A stretch of 64,000 nt of DNA from Vitrella brassicaformis (lineage: Eukaryota; Sar; Vitrellaceae). Shown here piece after piece: positions 1 to 11,702 of the stretch (the stretch's first letter is position 1; every line of letters begins with the position of its first letter). The position numbers and the translations under genes are program-made. The DNA is taken from assembly GCA_001179505.1 (NCBI GenBank), contig CDMY01000345.1, forward strand, positions 45,776-109,775, read 5' to 3'. A model generated the notes under the pieces. That model was not told where the DNA came from and made no database searches. It was given only the letters and a program-made list of their open reading frames with translations.

Positions 1-704
1 CACCTCGATGTACCTCCGGCGCTCGTCGACGGGGATCTTGGTCGCATTCGAAAAGTGCCCGGCCAGCGAGAAGTGCCAGGTCTCTCCGGACCAGTACACC
101 CTGTAGTCTTCGGGCACGGCGGGGAGGTAGAGGCCGGTCCCGACGAAGGCGCCAAAGACGTAATCGTCCTTGCGGATGAGAAACACCAGGCCGTCCTTGG
201 TGTTGACCCTTCGCAGCATGTTGCTGTAGCTGCTCCCGTGCACAGACGACCTACAGGTCAGTCACAGTCACACAGACACACACACAGCTGGTCAATGCCT
301 CCTCTGGTCGATGTGTGTGTGCGTGTTGCCTGGCTGCCTACACAGATCACATCACATGTGCTTGTGCACACCTGTAGACCGATTCGACGCGCGTTTCGTT
401 GACCAGCAGGCGACGCAGGTCGTCATACTCCGACTGCGACAGGGAGGAGCCAACCGGCACACGGTCAACTGCCTGCACACGACGAACCTACAGGCAAGGC
501 AAGGCAAGGCAAGGCAAGGCCAATCAACACACACGTGAGCGCCATTTGAAGGGGGGAGTGCACCACAGCAAGATCTGGCCAGATCACGGGTGTGTGCGCT
601 TGCATGGTACACACCTGTGGACGACACGCCACGAAGGGGGTGAGGGTAAGGACGAGGGTGAGGGAGAAGGCCAACAGCATGGTGATCTCACGCACAGTCA
701 CCAT
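1..704 (-). CDS. Secreted TLDc-domain protein, 3' end beyond window
   Basis: Three exons are read here: 615-704, 372-472 and 250 down to the left edge, with matching phases (0, then 2). Exon 1 starts at the ATG at 704 and encodes a hydrophobic leader (MVTVREITMLLAFSLTLVL...) that looks like a signal peptide or membrane anchor ending near CRPQ. Exons 2-3 match the TLDc fold: VESVYRSSVHGSSYSNMLRR, then LVFLIRKDDYVFGAFVGTG, then [15 protein letters not shown]. TLDc proteins are linked to oxidative-stress protection and V-ATPase regulation and normally act inside the cell, so a leader is unusual. The gene is head-to-head with the hydrolase starting at 939. A second TLDc domain lies at the right end of the window. 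The C terminus is not visible. Confidence 0.8.
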
Positions 705-938
705 GTCGCGTCGAGGGAGGAAGGACGGCTGACGAGTGAGGTAAGTGATGCGGAGGGGCTGAATATCAGAGATCTGGCCTTCACGCGTGGCAGGGGGTGA
801 GGAGGAAGCCGGAAGGGATGGGAGGGGAGAGTGAGGACAGTTTCAAGCGCAGAGCCCTAAGCGTAAAACTTTGTGCCTTCTGTGAAACGCTTTATGCTGC
901 AGCCTAGGCAAGATAACCAACCAACCAACACAGCCGCC
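705..938. promoter_or_regulatory. Shared upstream region of TLDc and amidohydrolase genes
   Basis: This 234-base spacer lies between two divergent start codons (704 on -, 939 on +) and must hold both promoters and 5' leaders. No clear TATA box or operator was recognised. Assignment as a bidirectional promoter is inferred from position only. Confidence 0.45.
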
Positions 939-2081
939 ATGTCTGCTGCTGCGTGTGTGTTTGCCCTTCTCCTCGCATGCCCTGCCTCCCTCGTGAGCGT
1001 GTCAGCTCAGGACCTCAGTGCCGTCCAGCAGAACTATAAAGGGGCCTTCGATGGCAAAGTAAGCACAGATCTGGCTCATCATGGGCAACCGCAACCAACA
1101 CGCGGCACAAGAGATGCACGCACTGGTATGTGCTTCCTTTCATCAGCTGCAGTTTGGCTCTTCCCCCTGCCTGCTTGTGGTCGACCTCGTCAACGCATAC
1201 CTGTAACTTGCACTCTCTCTCTTCCCCTCTCTCGGTGTCACTCACTCCCCGTCTGCCTGTCTGTCTGTCTGTTTACGTCCGTGCAGTCGAGAGGGTTCGC
1301 CTTTGTATGCGGCAGAGGGCGGCAAACAGGCCCTAGCAGGCACAGAGCGGCTGCTGACATCGGCCAGGCAGCTGGGCATCCCCGTCGTCTTCACGGCCGT
1401 CAAGTACGCCAAGAAGGCAAACGGCAAAGACGCTGGCGTCTGGTGGCGCAAGGTGCCCGCACTATCGGCTTTCGTCGAAGGACAGGTGGGCACACACACA
1501 CACGCATTTCTTATTAGATGGATACCAGATTAGATACCAGATTAGATGGACACGACCACGATTGTCCTATTTAGAGTAGATGTGAGCTTTCTTTTTGAAT
1601 GCGTGTGTGCAGGAGCTGGCCGAGTTCCCGCCCTCCCTCACTCCGCTGCCGAGTGAGGTCGTGTTGACCAAGCAGTACGCCTCGAGCTACTTCGGGACGT
1701 CGCTGGCCAGCATGCTCACCGCCATGAAGGTCGACACGGTCGTCATCGCAGGCGTCAGCACCTCTGGATGGTCAGTCAGCCAGCCAGGCGGGCAGGCAGC
1801 CGACATGGCTCAGACAGACCAAGCTTGCACCCCTCCCTCTGTGTCGGTCTATGTGTCTTTGTAGCATCCGTGCGACAGCGCTCGACACTCTTCAGAGCGG
1901 CTTTGTTCCAGTGGTGGTGCGTGATGCGGTCGGCGACCGGCGCCCAGAGGTGCACGAGGCCAATCTGTTCGACATACAGGCCAAGTACGGGGAGGTTCGC
2001 ATGGCTGATCAAGTGCTGGCGTACTTCGAACAGGTGGCCGGCACCAAGAAGGCGCCGCCCACACGAGCAGAGGAGCTGTGA
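939..2081 (+). CDS. N-carbamoylsarcosine amidase-like cysteine hydrolase, secreted
   Basis: Five exons (939-1058, 1153-1202, 1287-1485, 1613-1770, 1865-2081) keep frame and give 247 residues. The fold is isochorismatase-like. The Asp-Lys-Cys triad of the family is visible as D51 in LLVVDLVNAY, K143 in VVLTKQYASSYFGT and C176 in GVSTSGCIRATALD. The last motif, RKVPAL and HEANLFDIQAKYG match N-carbamoylsarcosine amidohydrolases, which release ammonia and CO2 from N-carbamoyl amines, better than true isochorismatases. The first 23 or so residues (ACVFALLLACPASLVSVSA) form a signal peptide, so the enzyme is probably exported or vacuolar, unlike the bacterial enzymes. Exon 2 is only 50 bases but carries the catalytic Asp. 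The substrate remains inferred. Confidence 0.88.
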
Positions 2082-2580
2082 GCGGCCGACGTGGTATGAG
2101 CGGTGACTACACGCCATGTATGTATGTGCATGTGTGAGGAATACATTTATGTCCGCGCTGCGTTGATGAGAGCGAATCGAGCAGAGTGGCGAATCAGTCA
2201 GAGAGTGCATAGAGAGTGCATGGCCTGAGTGAGGGGGAAGACGTTTGTCCTGCCTATGAGTGCGAGTCAGTGATAGTGCTTCGAAGACAGGTCACAGGCA
2301 AGCATTTGGAGGAGAGAGGATGCATGTACATGTATTCATCTGTGAGTGAGTCATAAGACAGATGCCCTTTTTCTGGCCATTGTCTGTCGGCCAACTTTAT
2401 TAGTACATCTCGAACAGCGTGTTTTGAGTGGCTCTGCGTTTGTCGTAACGGCCCCTACGACTTACAGCCACCCACATGCGCATATGAATCATCATACACC
2501 ATATTCGGCTTGACCGACAAGCAAACACAGGCAAGTATCAGCCTTGAAAACTACACACTACAAATGACGACACAACTAAT
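2082..2580. other. Intergenic, convergent gene ends
   Basis: The spacer lies between the hydrolase stop and the stop of the - strand ATPase gene. I see no coding signal, RNA gene or repeat beyond short TG/GA-rich stretches. Confidence 0.5.
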
Positions 2581-4673
2581 CTACACCTGCATGCCTGAAG
2601 CACTCGAACGGACAAGTGAGCATGTACGGTTAAGCGCCACGCCAAGTAAGGCATCAACATCGTCCCGAGATGGCAGAATCCACGCATGGCCATCCTCCTG
2701 CCTCCTCACAAATGCCTTCTCTCCCCGCCCCCCACCCCCTCGCAGCCACACTGACTTGATCTCCATCGACCGCATATCGGGATCGCTGAAGAGGTCGGCC
2801 GCGCCCGGCAGCGGGTTGCCGACTAGAGGCGGCCATACCTCAGTTTCCATCCACTGCTGCCGGCGATCTTTATAGTCGATGAAGGGCTCGTCCTTTCCTG
2901 GCGGTAAGGCGTCGCCGCGGACACACTTGTAGCCCCACACATCGCTCAGCTTGCCATCGTTCTCCACCACGAAGACAAGAAAGTCATATTTGTCCTCGAA
3001 GGCTGCATCAGGCTCAGGCTGATAGAAGAAGACAGTTCGAGGATCCCATATGGATCCTTCAGAGGGAGATTCGCTCCTATCGACAAACGCCTTGACGACA
3101 TCTTCAGTGCTTCTCCACTCCGAGCTGAAGTACCCGCCAAATTTGCAGCCCATCTGCTGTTTGTCGTATTTCACCGGTATCACGAGAGAACGGGGAAGAA
3201 CGTTGCCGACCTGCGGTGGGACCTCGTCAGCATCGCGGGGGCCATGGTGGGTCAGCCTCTCTATTTCGCCTTGCAGCAATCGTAGGAGCACCGCCGCTGC
3301 ACACGGTCCGACCCACTGGCGTCCCTCCTCAGCATGATTGAGCATCCGCAGGCTGCTGGCAACAGCATTCAGCCCCTCACAAAACGACTCGCCAGCTTCC
3401 TCCTTCAAAGCGTCCCATTGCGCCAGCCTCGTGCACATACCGGCCAGATAGCAAGGAGGCACTAAGTATGTTCTCTGCCGCGTCAGTCGTCCTGGCCGTT
3501 TATATGAGGTCCTTTCTTCGTCAAACACATTCAAGAGTGCCGTCCAGTTGCCGATGTCAGGAACTGACCAGCCGAAGGTCGCTTCTCCTTCCATAGCCGT
3601 AGCCAGAAAATCGCATAATACCTCAATCGCTCCAAATATAATCGATGGATTGACACGAGAGACGTTGCCGACTTTGGCCTCCAGAGAGCCACCGTGCTGA
3701 CGCATTTCCCACACTAGTCCAGGAGATCGCCCGGCCCAGCAAATCGTTCCACGAGTCACATTGCTGTCCAGAAGGTGCTCCAGATCCTTTTCCTCGATCA
3801 AAGGCAGCTCTGGCCGAAGCAGGTCACGCCACTTCCGGAACATTGGATCGAGGAAGGAAAGAAAATCGCCGCTGACAGTGGTCGCATTGTTGCGCTCAGT
3901 AAAGACGAAGTGCCGGTCACGACGATTAAGGAAATTGCACTTGAGGTATTCACCCACTTCGCCCTCGGCTTTACAGCGCTCGCCGCCCTCCAGAGTCGCA
4001 AAGCGGTGAAGATCGTCGATAAGCAGCAGACACGAACGATAGCCAAGCCACTCACGCGCGGTGCGTTTGCTGATGGATGCGTGCCTGAGCCACATCGTAA
4101 AGTTCAGCTTGTCGACGTCCACATTGGCTGCCCGTGCGACCCTTGCTCGCGCCTCGTCGGTCGCCGCCGCCCACGCCAGCCGCAGATTGAGTGAGTCGAA
4201 CAACGGCGTAGAGGCGCCTTCGGTGTCTAAGTGATACTCGGTCTCGTCACCAAAAGAGATGAAGATGGCGGGGATGCCCTCATGCCGCAGCTTCTTGGAC
4301 AGCTCTTTCAGCATCCTGGTCTTGCCAGCCCCTTGGAAGCCGACAAATGACATTGGCATCACTCGCGAGCTCGACGAGTCCATCCTCCCGTACTCGCGCA
4401 GCAGCAGCGAATAGGCCTTCTCGACATAGTCGCTCCCAATGAACACCTCAGGCTCTGTCGTCAAGTCCACTCGAGGGAGCGGCACGTCAGCAGTGGGCAA
4501 CAGATCATCCACTGTCAGCTCCACGCGACCTGCAGACGAAAGTGACACACCAGACAAGATGAATCTGCTGCCTGGTCGTCAATGGGGAGATGAACGTGTC
4601 ACGAACCGTCTGCTTCTTGTGGCCTTTTGTGTGCCTGCTGGTCTTGTGTCTCGAACTCCTGTGGCCTCTTCAT
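2581..4673 (-). CDS. Crinkler/RHS-like P-loop ATPase, intact copy
   Basis: There are two exons: 4607-4673 and 2581-4529 (671 residues). The first exon was found because the paralogue at 36.7-38.8 kb conserves it: the ATG opens MKRPQEF, and phase 1 joins at the shared acceptor. This short basic leader (KRPQ...HKRPQ) could be a nuclear targeting signal. Walker A is FVGFQGAGKTRML (about residues 84-96) and Walker B is CLLLIDDLHRF (about 200). The C-terminal third (VFFYQPEPD, YDFLVFVVENDGK, DVWGYKC, EIKSVWLRG) is conserved in the second copy and may be a degraded nuclease-type domain, which is not certain. The combination of a NTPase of this style and a C-terminal domain resembles the CRN and trypanosome RHS families. 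No secretion signal is seen. The role may be in intragenomic conflict or nuclear regulation. Confidence 0.7.
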
Positions 4674-4900
4674 GGCTGTCACGGGATGTGCTTCCGCGAT
4701 GAATCAAACCGCGCGGCGAGATGAAAAGCGATGAACCTGCAGAAAGGAAGTGCGAGCTTCTCTATTAGCTCGCCGAGGGAAGGGGGCCTGAGTGAACGGG
4801 GATGGTTCGGTTTCGTGCTTAGCGGCTGATACCAGTGAGAAGCTTGAACAGAAATACCGTTCGTGGTGGATAGATCACTCCCACTCATCCATCTGTCGGC
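4674..4900. promoter_or_regulatory. Shared upstream region of CRN/RHS-like gene and RAD17
   Basis: A 227-base spacer between divergent start codons (4673 on -, 4901 on +). The part next to the ATPase gene is also conserved upstream of its second copy, so some promoter sequence was duplicated with the gene. No specific element was recognised. Confidence 0.4.
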
Positions 4901-7900
4901 ATGAGTTCAAGCACCGACAGCCGCACCGAATGGTGGCGCAAACACGCGCCGCAGACCGAGGTAACGCAGCACACACCATACAGACACGCATGGATGCATC
5001 CACAAGCCACCATCCACACGGGCATGTGTGTGTGTGCGTGCGTGCGTGTGTGTGTGTTTGCCTGCATGTTGCTGCACTCATCATTGATCAATCAATCAGG
5101 GCGAGTTGATAGTTCACAAGGCCAAGATCCGGGAGCTCAAGCACGCCCTCATGCAGACCCACCTGCCGCTCCACTCGTCCAGGGATGCAAACAAATGGGA
5201 CGCCATCGCCGACGAGTACGCCGTCCCCGTGCGCGTCCTGGTCATCACTGGGCCGCCTGGGTGCGGCAAGGAGACCACTCTGCGGGTGCTGTGCAGCGAG
5301 ATGGGCATGGCCGTCAAGGATTGGGTCGACATGCCCACTGGCGCCAGTGGCTCGTCGTCGCACTTCTCGCGAGGCAGTGAGGACGACGGCTTCAGTCGCG
5401 AGGAGGGCTTCGAGCATGGCGGGCTGGGCACACAGTTCCTGTCCTTCTTGCAACAGGCGCAGCGGTACGGGTGGATGGATTCGTCAGAGGGAAGGAGAGA
5501 GGGTGGCAGTGAAGTGACAGGTGCGTGCGTGTGTCGGTGTTCATGTTGGTGTGTCAGGTTCCCCCGCATCCCCACCGCCTCCAAGGCGCCGCCCAAGAAG
5601 ACCCCCTCCCAGGGCTCCTCAGTCGACGCCAGCCGGGCCGCCAAGCTCTCCCAACCATCGGTACTGCCGTCCATGCCGGCCAAACGACCACCTGTAGGCG
5701 CAGCGCAACAGCAATGCGGGCCACCCCCTCTCCCTCCCCTTTTGTCTGCATCCATCCCATCGGTCCTGTGTGTGGTGTTGCATGCAATGCAGCAGCGGAT
5801 GTTCCAGCCGCGCATGGCACAGAGGAAGCCCGCCAAGCCACCCGGCCCCTCCCAGCCGTCATCGCAGCAGCAGGCTGGCCTTGGCCCCCCCCAGACGGCC
5901 AAGGCGCCACCACCACCGCCACCACCACCACCGCCGCCGCCCGCTCCCAGCAACAAAGCGGACAAGAAGGGGGCCGCACTGATATCGGCACCGGAGGATG
6001 GCGGCCATGGCGACGACACGACGGCCATGCCGCACGTGACGCTCATCAAGGACTTTCCCTACTCGCTTGTCGACCACTCGCCCGGCTTCGTCGAAAAGAT
6101 GCAGGCCGCCCTCCAGCAGTGTCTGCGGCAGCCCGTCCCCACCAAGCAGCTCGTGACTCGCAAGCCCAAACAGCCCCGCGTGCAGCAGCCGACGTCGCCC
6201 ACAGACAGCGACGAGACCGAGGTCATTCCCATCCCCGACCCTGACGAGGAAATCGTAGCCGTGGGAGGCGGTGAGGTCGGTCTGCAGGAGGCGCCGGAGC
6301 CGGTGGTGCGTCGCCATGTGAACCTGCTGGTGTTCATCCTGACCGAGTCGGCGCGCGACCGGATGCTCATCAACAAGGTGCTGCCGCCCACGCTGTTCAG
6401 TACATCGTCGTTTCACCGCAGTGCGTCGGGTGGGTCGGGCTTCGGGCGGGGGAGGGCGGCGGCGAGCTACCAGCAGCAGCAGACGGCCGACAGTGACGCG
6501 CCGTCTCAGATACAGAAGATCAGGTGAGATGGATGGATGGATGAATAGATGGATGTGCCACATGTGTCATCGGAATGGTGGCTCTGTGTCTGCGTCTGTG
6601 TCTGTGTCTGTGTAGCTTCAATGGCATCCCTCCGGTGACGATGAAGCGTGCGCTGACCGCCATACTCACCGAGGAGGGCATCCCGTCCACCGCCGTCGAC
6701 ACAGAACTCATCGTGGTCAGCCACCATCACACACACCACACACAGACACACAGTGGATCCCTCTCTCTGTCTGTCTGTAGGATGGCTGCAACGGCGACCT
6801 GTTGAATGCGATCAACTCCATCGAGATGGTCTGCATCGGCGCCCACGAGCCACTGGCGCCGCCAACAGCAGCCAAGGGCGGCCGGTCGCGCGCCAAGAGC
6901 AAAGCCAAGGCCAAGGCCAAGGCGGCCGCGCGCAAGAGTGAGGGCCTGGGCGTCGTGGCGGCCACGCAGCGTGACACCAAGTGGGGGCTCTTCCACGCAC
7001 TGGGCAAGTTCCTCTACAACAAGCGCATCCCGCCCGATCCTTCCAACACCGAGGACAGCGACGAGGTGGCCGCCCAGCCACAGCCACAGCCCCAGCCGTC
7101 TGCGTCGGCCTCCCAGGCCTCCATTCAGCTGCCACTGATCATGCACCAGCAGCAACAGCACCAGCCGAAGGGCAACAACGGCAAGCGAAGCGCCCACGAC
7201 GACCAGGAGGATGACATCGACGACATACTCGACGACTTTGACGACGCGCAGCCGTCCAAACGCCCCAAGGTGGAGGAGGCCATCGACCTCACTGACGAGC
7301 ACCAGGACATGCCCATGGCCACATCGGCCGCCATGTCGGCTGCACCGTCCAAGTGGAAGGCTCTCAAGGGGCGCGCCAAGGCCAAGGGCAAGGCCAAGGG
7401 CAAAGCTGCTGGTGGTGGTGGGCGGGGCAAGGGCAAGACTGGCAGCAAGGAGAAGGAGGCGGTGCAGCTGCCGTATGAGTTGCTGTGCGACAAGACCAAG
7501 CGGCCGCGGCTGTACTTCTCGCCGGAGGAGGTCCTCGAGAGCACTGCGTGTGAGGGGGACGCCTTCGTCGAGTGGATCCAGGAGAACTACCCACTCGTAG
7601 GCCGAGACGAAAATATGACAGCAAGCATTCCTTGTCTCAGACGTTTCAGTCATTTCCGTCTGCCTGTCTGTCTTTGTGTGTGACCGATCAGTTCTATGGT
7701 GACATAGAGGACATCAGCAACTGTGCCAGAGAGGTGACGCAAACACGGGTCCGGCCCGGAGCCAGAAGAGGACGCGCAAACACATCTTGCTTCTCAAAGT
7801 GTGTGTAAGGTTGCCTGTGCGTGTGTGTGTGTGTTCCGTCAGATAGCTGAGGCGGACGGCCTGTACGGTCAGTGGCGAGGCGGGGAGGCGGAGCAAGACC

Positions 7901-8980
7901 ACGTAAGTCAGCCACGCCGCCACACAAAGGCCGTCCATCCATCCATCCATCCATTCATTCGGCCATTCATGTGTGTTTGTGTGCAGTCAGCCGCCGTGTC
8001 GAGTGAGTTGAGTCGCTTCGGGAGCATCATTATGAGCAGGGGGGTGAGTGGGGCGGTGCGGTCGACCTACTACGCCGTCATTGTGGGCCGGGCAGTGCTT
8101 GACGCCAACCTGCACCCCACACAGCCGCCCAAAGGCAGACACAGACAGGCAGCAGAGGATGGCGAGTTTGAGGGCTTTGGGGGCGGCGGAGGGGGGGCGG
8201 GGTCGGGGCTGCACCAGCACAAGAAGTGTCCCCGCAAAGAGGTCATCGACGACTGCATCAAGCGCAAAGGGGACATCAAAGGCCACGTCACACGTAAGCA
8301 TCCTTCGACAGATAGAGGCACAGCGAGAGGGACGACAGACAGACAGACAGACAGACAGACGTGTGCGCGCGCGATGGCGTGTTTGTTCTTGTGTGTGTGA
8401 AGGTTTCATTGTGGATGCGCTGAGCCGCGCTGGCCGAGAGCAGCCCGACCAGCAGCAGCAGTTGGTGCCCTGGAACTGGAGCCCTCTGCGCATCGACATG
8501 GTCGTGACGGACGTGCTGCCATACCTTCACCGGGTCATGGAGGCCACACAAGGTGTGTGAGTGAATGGATAGATCAGCAGACACACACACACACTGTGGT
8601 GTACGTGGGGTGGCGCACTCACTCTCTCATCCATATGTGTGTTGGTTGGTCGACCGCTGCCTACAGGGACGTACTTGCCATTGCCCTGCGACTTTCTCAC
8701 CAGTGTGGTCGAGGCCAACGACCTGCCCATCGACCCATCGCACTACACAATGCCCCCTCCCCCTCCCCCTCCCCCGTCCTCCACACACGGTGGCGGTGGC
8801 GGCAAAGGATTCATCGGCATGCCGCCGCCCAACAAGACCAACAAGGGCCGCCCACCTGCAAACATACACTCACAGCAACAGCCGGCAGCAGCAGCAGCAG
8901 CCCCGGACGACGCCGATCTGGACGCCTTGCTGGACGACATTGACAACATAGTAGAGGGGGACGATATCGAGGAGGTCTGA
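4901..8980 (+). CDS. RAD17: RAD17 checkpoint clamp loader
   Basis: Eleven exons (4901-4960, 5100-5464, 5558-5660, 5793-6523, 6616-6715, 6781-7596, 7692-7733, 7843-7902, 7987-8293, 8403-8552, 8667-8980) stay in frame for 1015 residues. RAD17 replaces RFC1 in the complex that loads the 9-1-1 clamp at damaged DNA in the nucleus. Walker A is VLVITGPPGCGKETTLRVL. The RAD17-specific LxxDLP-like Walker B is LIKDFPY. The sensor region is ISFNGIPPVTMKRAL, then DGCNGDLLNAINSIEM, then DTKWGLFHALGKFLYNKR. It is longer than animal RAD17 (about 680 residues) because of a Pro/Gln-rich insert between the Walker motifs, a Lys/Ala-rich basic insert and an acidic tail ending DDIDNIVEGDDIEEV. Exon 11 was partly copied to 19.5 kb. 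Confidence 0.93.
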
Positions 8981-9662
8981 TGGAGGGAGGGGCGGGCAGA
9001 GGGGAGAGATACAGGCAGACAGACAGACAGAGAGGCATCTTGGTAGCTGTGACCAGCGGGGCCGAGGAGGGCGGAGAGAGAGCCTGTGTGTATGGTAGAT
9101 CTAGCCCATTGATTTGATTGCAGAAACACTTGCATGGCATGGAATATCTACTTTGTGTGTGCGAGTGTCTATGAGGGTGACTCTCCATCGCTCGGCGTTT
9201 CGGCTGGCCGGCCGCCGATTGACAGATGCGATGCGATGCAGATCAGGGACTTTTACAGACAGACCGACCTCAAACCCTCTCAGTGAATGCAGTCATCTGA
9301 CCCACCACTTCCCCGACGACGCCCTCCTGTGGGTCAGATGGGCTCTCGAGGGCAATTTACGTGGCCCGCGTCGCCCACTCAGCCCCCCGGCCTTGCCAGA
9401 GGCATCATAGGTGTGCATCTGACACCCGATATCACTGCAAATGACGGCGGGAGAAACTCAAGCTCGCAAATGGATCAGGGAGAGACGGCGAAAATCTGTA
9501 GACGCTGTCTGCGTCTGCCGTCTGTTGACATCCGTTGAGCCTAATCCGATCGCAATCAGTCGATGTTCGTCGATTCGAGATTGTCGAGACACCGTGTCTT
9601 CCGCGTCGTCCACCCCTTCCACCATTCGGAGCGTTGATTGGAGGTACTTACGTTGAGTGAGA
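8981..9662. other. Intergenic with RAD17 3' flank and ApiAP2 upstream region
   Basis: Bases 8981-9160 follow the RAD17 stop and have an inverted near-copy at about 19.35-19.51 kb. Bases 9165-9270 match an element at 39 kb. The remainder up to the ApiAP2 start shows no gene and presumably holds its promoter and 5' leader. Confidence 0.5.
9165..9270 (-). repeat. Dispersed ~105-base element, copy 1
   Basis: Read on the - strand, this stretch closely matches 39,010-39,125. It includes the run CTGATCTGCATCGCATCGCA, then TGTCAATCGGCGGCCGGCCA, then CGAGCGATGGAGAGTCAC, with a few substitutions and a small indel. It holds no open reading frame. It could be an old mobile-element remnant or a conserved non-coding element. 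Confidence 0.7.
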
Positions 9663-11669
9663 ATGGCGACCACCAGTGAGGGTCCCTCTATGACCACCGG
9701 CGAGGCCGTCAATCCCGCCGAGCTGACGAGCAACCCCACGATGGCGACTGACACGCACCCCATCGGTGCAGGAGGTGCCGAACTTGCCCAGGGCGGCCAC
9801 ACAGGCTCTGGGCTGACCAACGGGGAGGTCCAGCAGCCCAAGGGCAGCGACCAGCAGTCAGCCGGGGTCGGTGTGGACGGCGAGCAGCGGCCTTCTGCCT
9901 TTGGGTCATCGGCTGCTGCAGGCATGTCGTTCTTCCCCCCGCTGCCCTTCCTGCCCCACTACACGGCCACGGCCGCTGCTGGGGAGTACTCGAACGGAGC
10001 GGCGGCAGGGCTGCCGAGCTTCTACCCTCCCCCTCCCCTGCAGCCGCTCACGCTACCCCTCCCCAATGGGGACGCCACCAGCAGCCAGACGGGAGCAGCA
10101 CTCAGCAGCAGCAGCGGCGCGGCCAAGCGCACCGCGGCTGCGTCGCGCGTCAAGGTGGCGGGAGTTGGTGCTATGGGGGGTGTGGGGGGTGTGAGTGAGA
10201 AGGACCGCCGCCGTCTGCAGATGGCCATCCAGAACGAGGACACCTACGCGCAGATCCTGGCTCGTGTGCTGCTGCGTCAGCTCAAGGAGAAGATGCCGGG
10301 CGGCAACCCCCAGCAGCTGCGCATATCCCTCAAGGGCAAACCCGACCGCTTTGTCGTCAAGTCCGACGACCGCCCCGCCGCGGCCTTCGCCATCCACACG
10401 GGCGTCACGAACGCGCTGCAGCAGGCCATCGACGAGCGCAACACCCGTGCGGCCGCGCTGGAGCTGCCGCCGTGGGACAACTACCAGTCGATTCTGGCGG
10501 TGTCAGCCGACGAAAACGAGCGCAAGAGTGAGGGCGAGGAGGGCGTGGGCGACCCCCTGGCCGGCGACATGTCGCTCTGCCACGGGCTGGAGGAGATCAG
10601 CGGCACCGCCAACGGCGAGGGGGCGGGCGACGCCATCTACCCCTTCTTGCTGCCTGTGGGCAGCAACACCGGTGCGGGCGAGGCCGCTGGTGGTGGGCAG
10701 GGGGGGAGGAACGGCAGCTTGTATGTGAGCGAGACCGAGACGGCCGCCATCCGCACCATGATTCAGGAGATCTCAGGCCGCCTGAGTTCGCTGCTGCCGC
10801 CCAGCCCGTCGAGCTCGCCCCGCCTCGTCATGAAACTCCTCTGGGAGAGCGAGACCCAGTCGCTCATCGCCCAGTACGGCTTCAAGGGCGTCACGGCCGC
10901 CGGTCAGCCATTCCGCCTCACCAGGGCCGCAGAGGTGCCCCGGGTGATGCGCCAGATCATCACGACCCGCAACCAGCTGGCGCAGCGGCTGGGGCAGCCG
11001 CTCATTGAGGGCTTTGACGGCATCCTGGACCAGTTCACCCTCGCCATGAGCGCTCCCAGTGTCACCCATCCCCTCACCCACCACACCACCGGGGGCAGTG
11101 GCGGGGGCACACGGGGCCGCAGGGGGTCAAAGGGCGGCGGGGGGCTGTCGCGGGGGCACAGGCAATTCCCGGCTGGCGCTGTGTGTGGGTACCCGTCGGA
11201 GGGCGGGGGTCTGTTTGAGTCGCTGATGGATTTCCACGCCGACATGCCGCTGAAGGTGGAGCAGATTCACATGGTGGCGGCCACGCTGCTCAAGCAGCTC
11301 GAGAAGCACTACGTGGCCGTGCAGCGGCGGAGGGGCGATGCTGGCGCCATGTTCCCCTTTGGCATCACCTGGGACCCTGTGTAAGCCAAAAGCCAAGCCA
11401 ACAAACCGCACACATGCACTCACACACACACAGGACACAGAGGGGGGAGTGGTTTATGTGTGTTCTGCTGTGTGTGGATGTGTGTGTGGTTCATTCAGTC
11501 GTTGTAGAGTTCGTTGGAAGGTTGGCCACGGCCACTCACGGAAGCACTGCGAGAAGCGCGTGTCGCGCAACGGAGGCGGCGACGGACTGAGAGAGGCCAT
11601 ACAGGCAACACACACACACACACACAGAGGGCAAATACCAGCAACACCATGCCCTCAGCCCCTCTCACC

Positions 11670-11702
<33 letters not shown>

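Noticed and set aside
5114-6049. 311-codon - strand frame with a glycine run
   Set aside because: The glycine run is the antisense of the proline run in RAD17.
8340-8362. Short tandem repeats such as (CAGA)n considered as CRISPR-like arrays
   Set aside because: They are 4-base microsatellites inside introns without spacers, in a eukaryotic genome.
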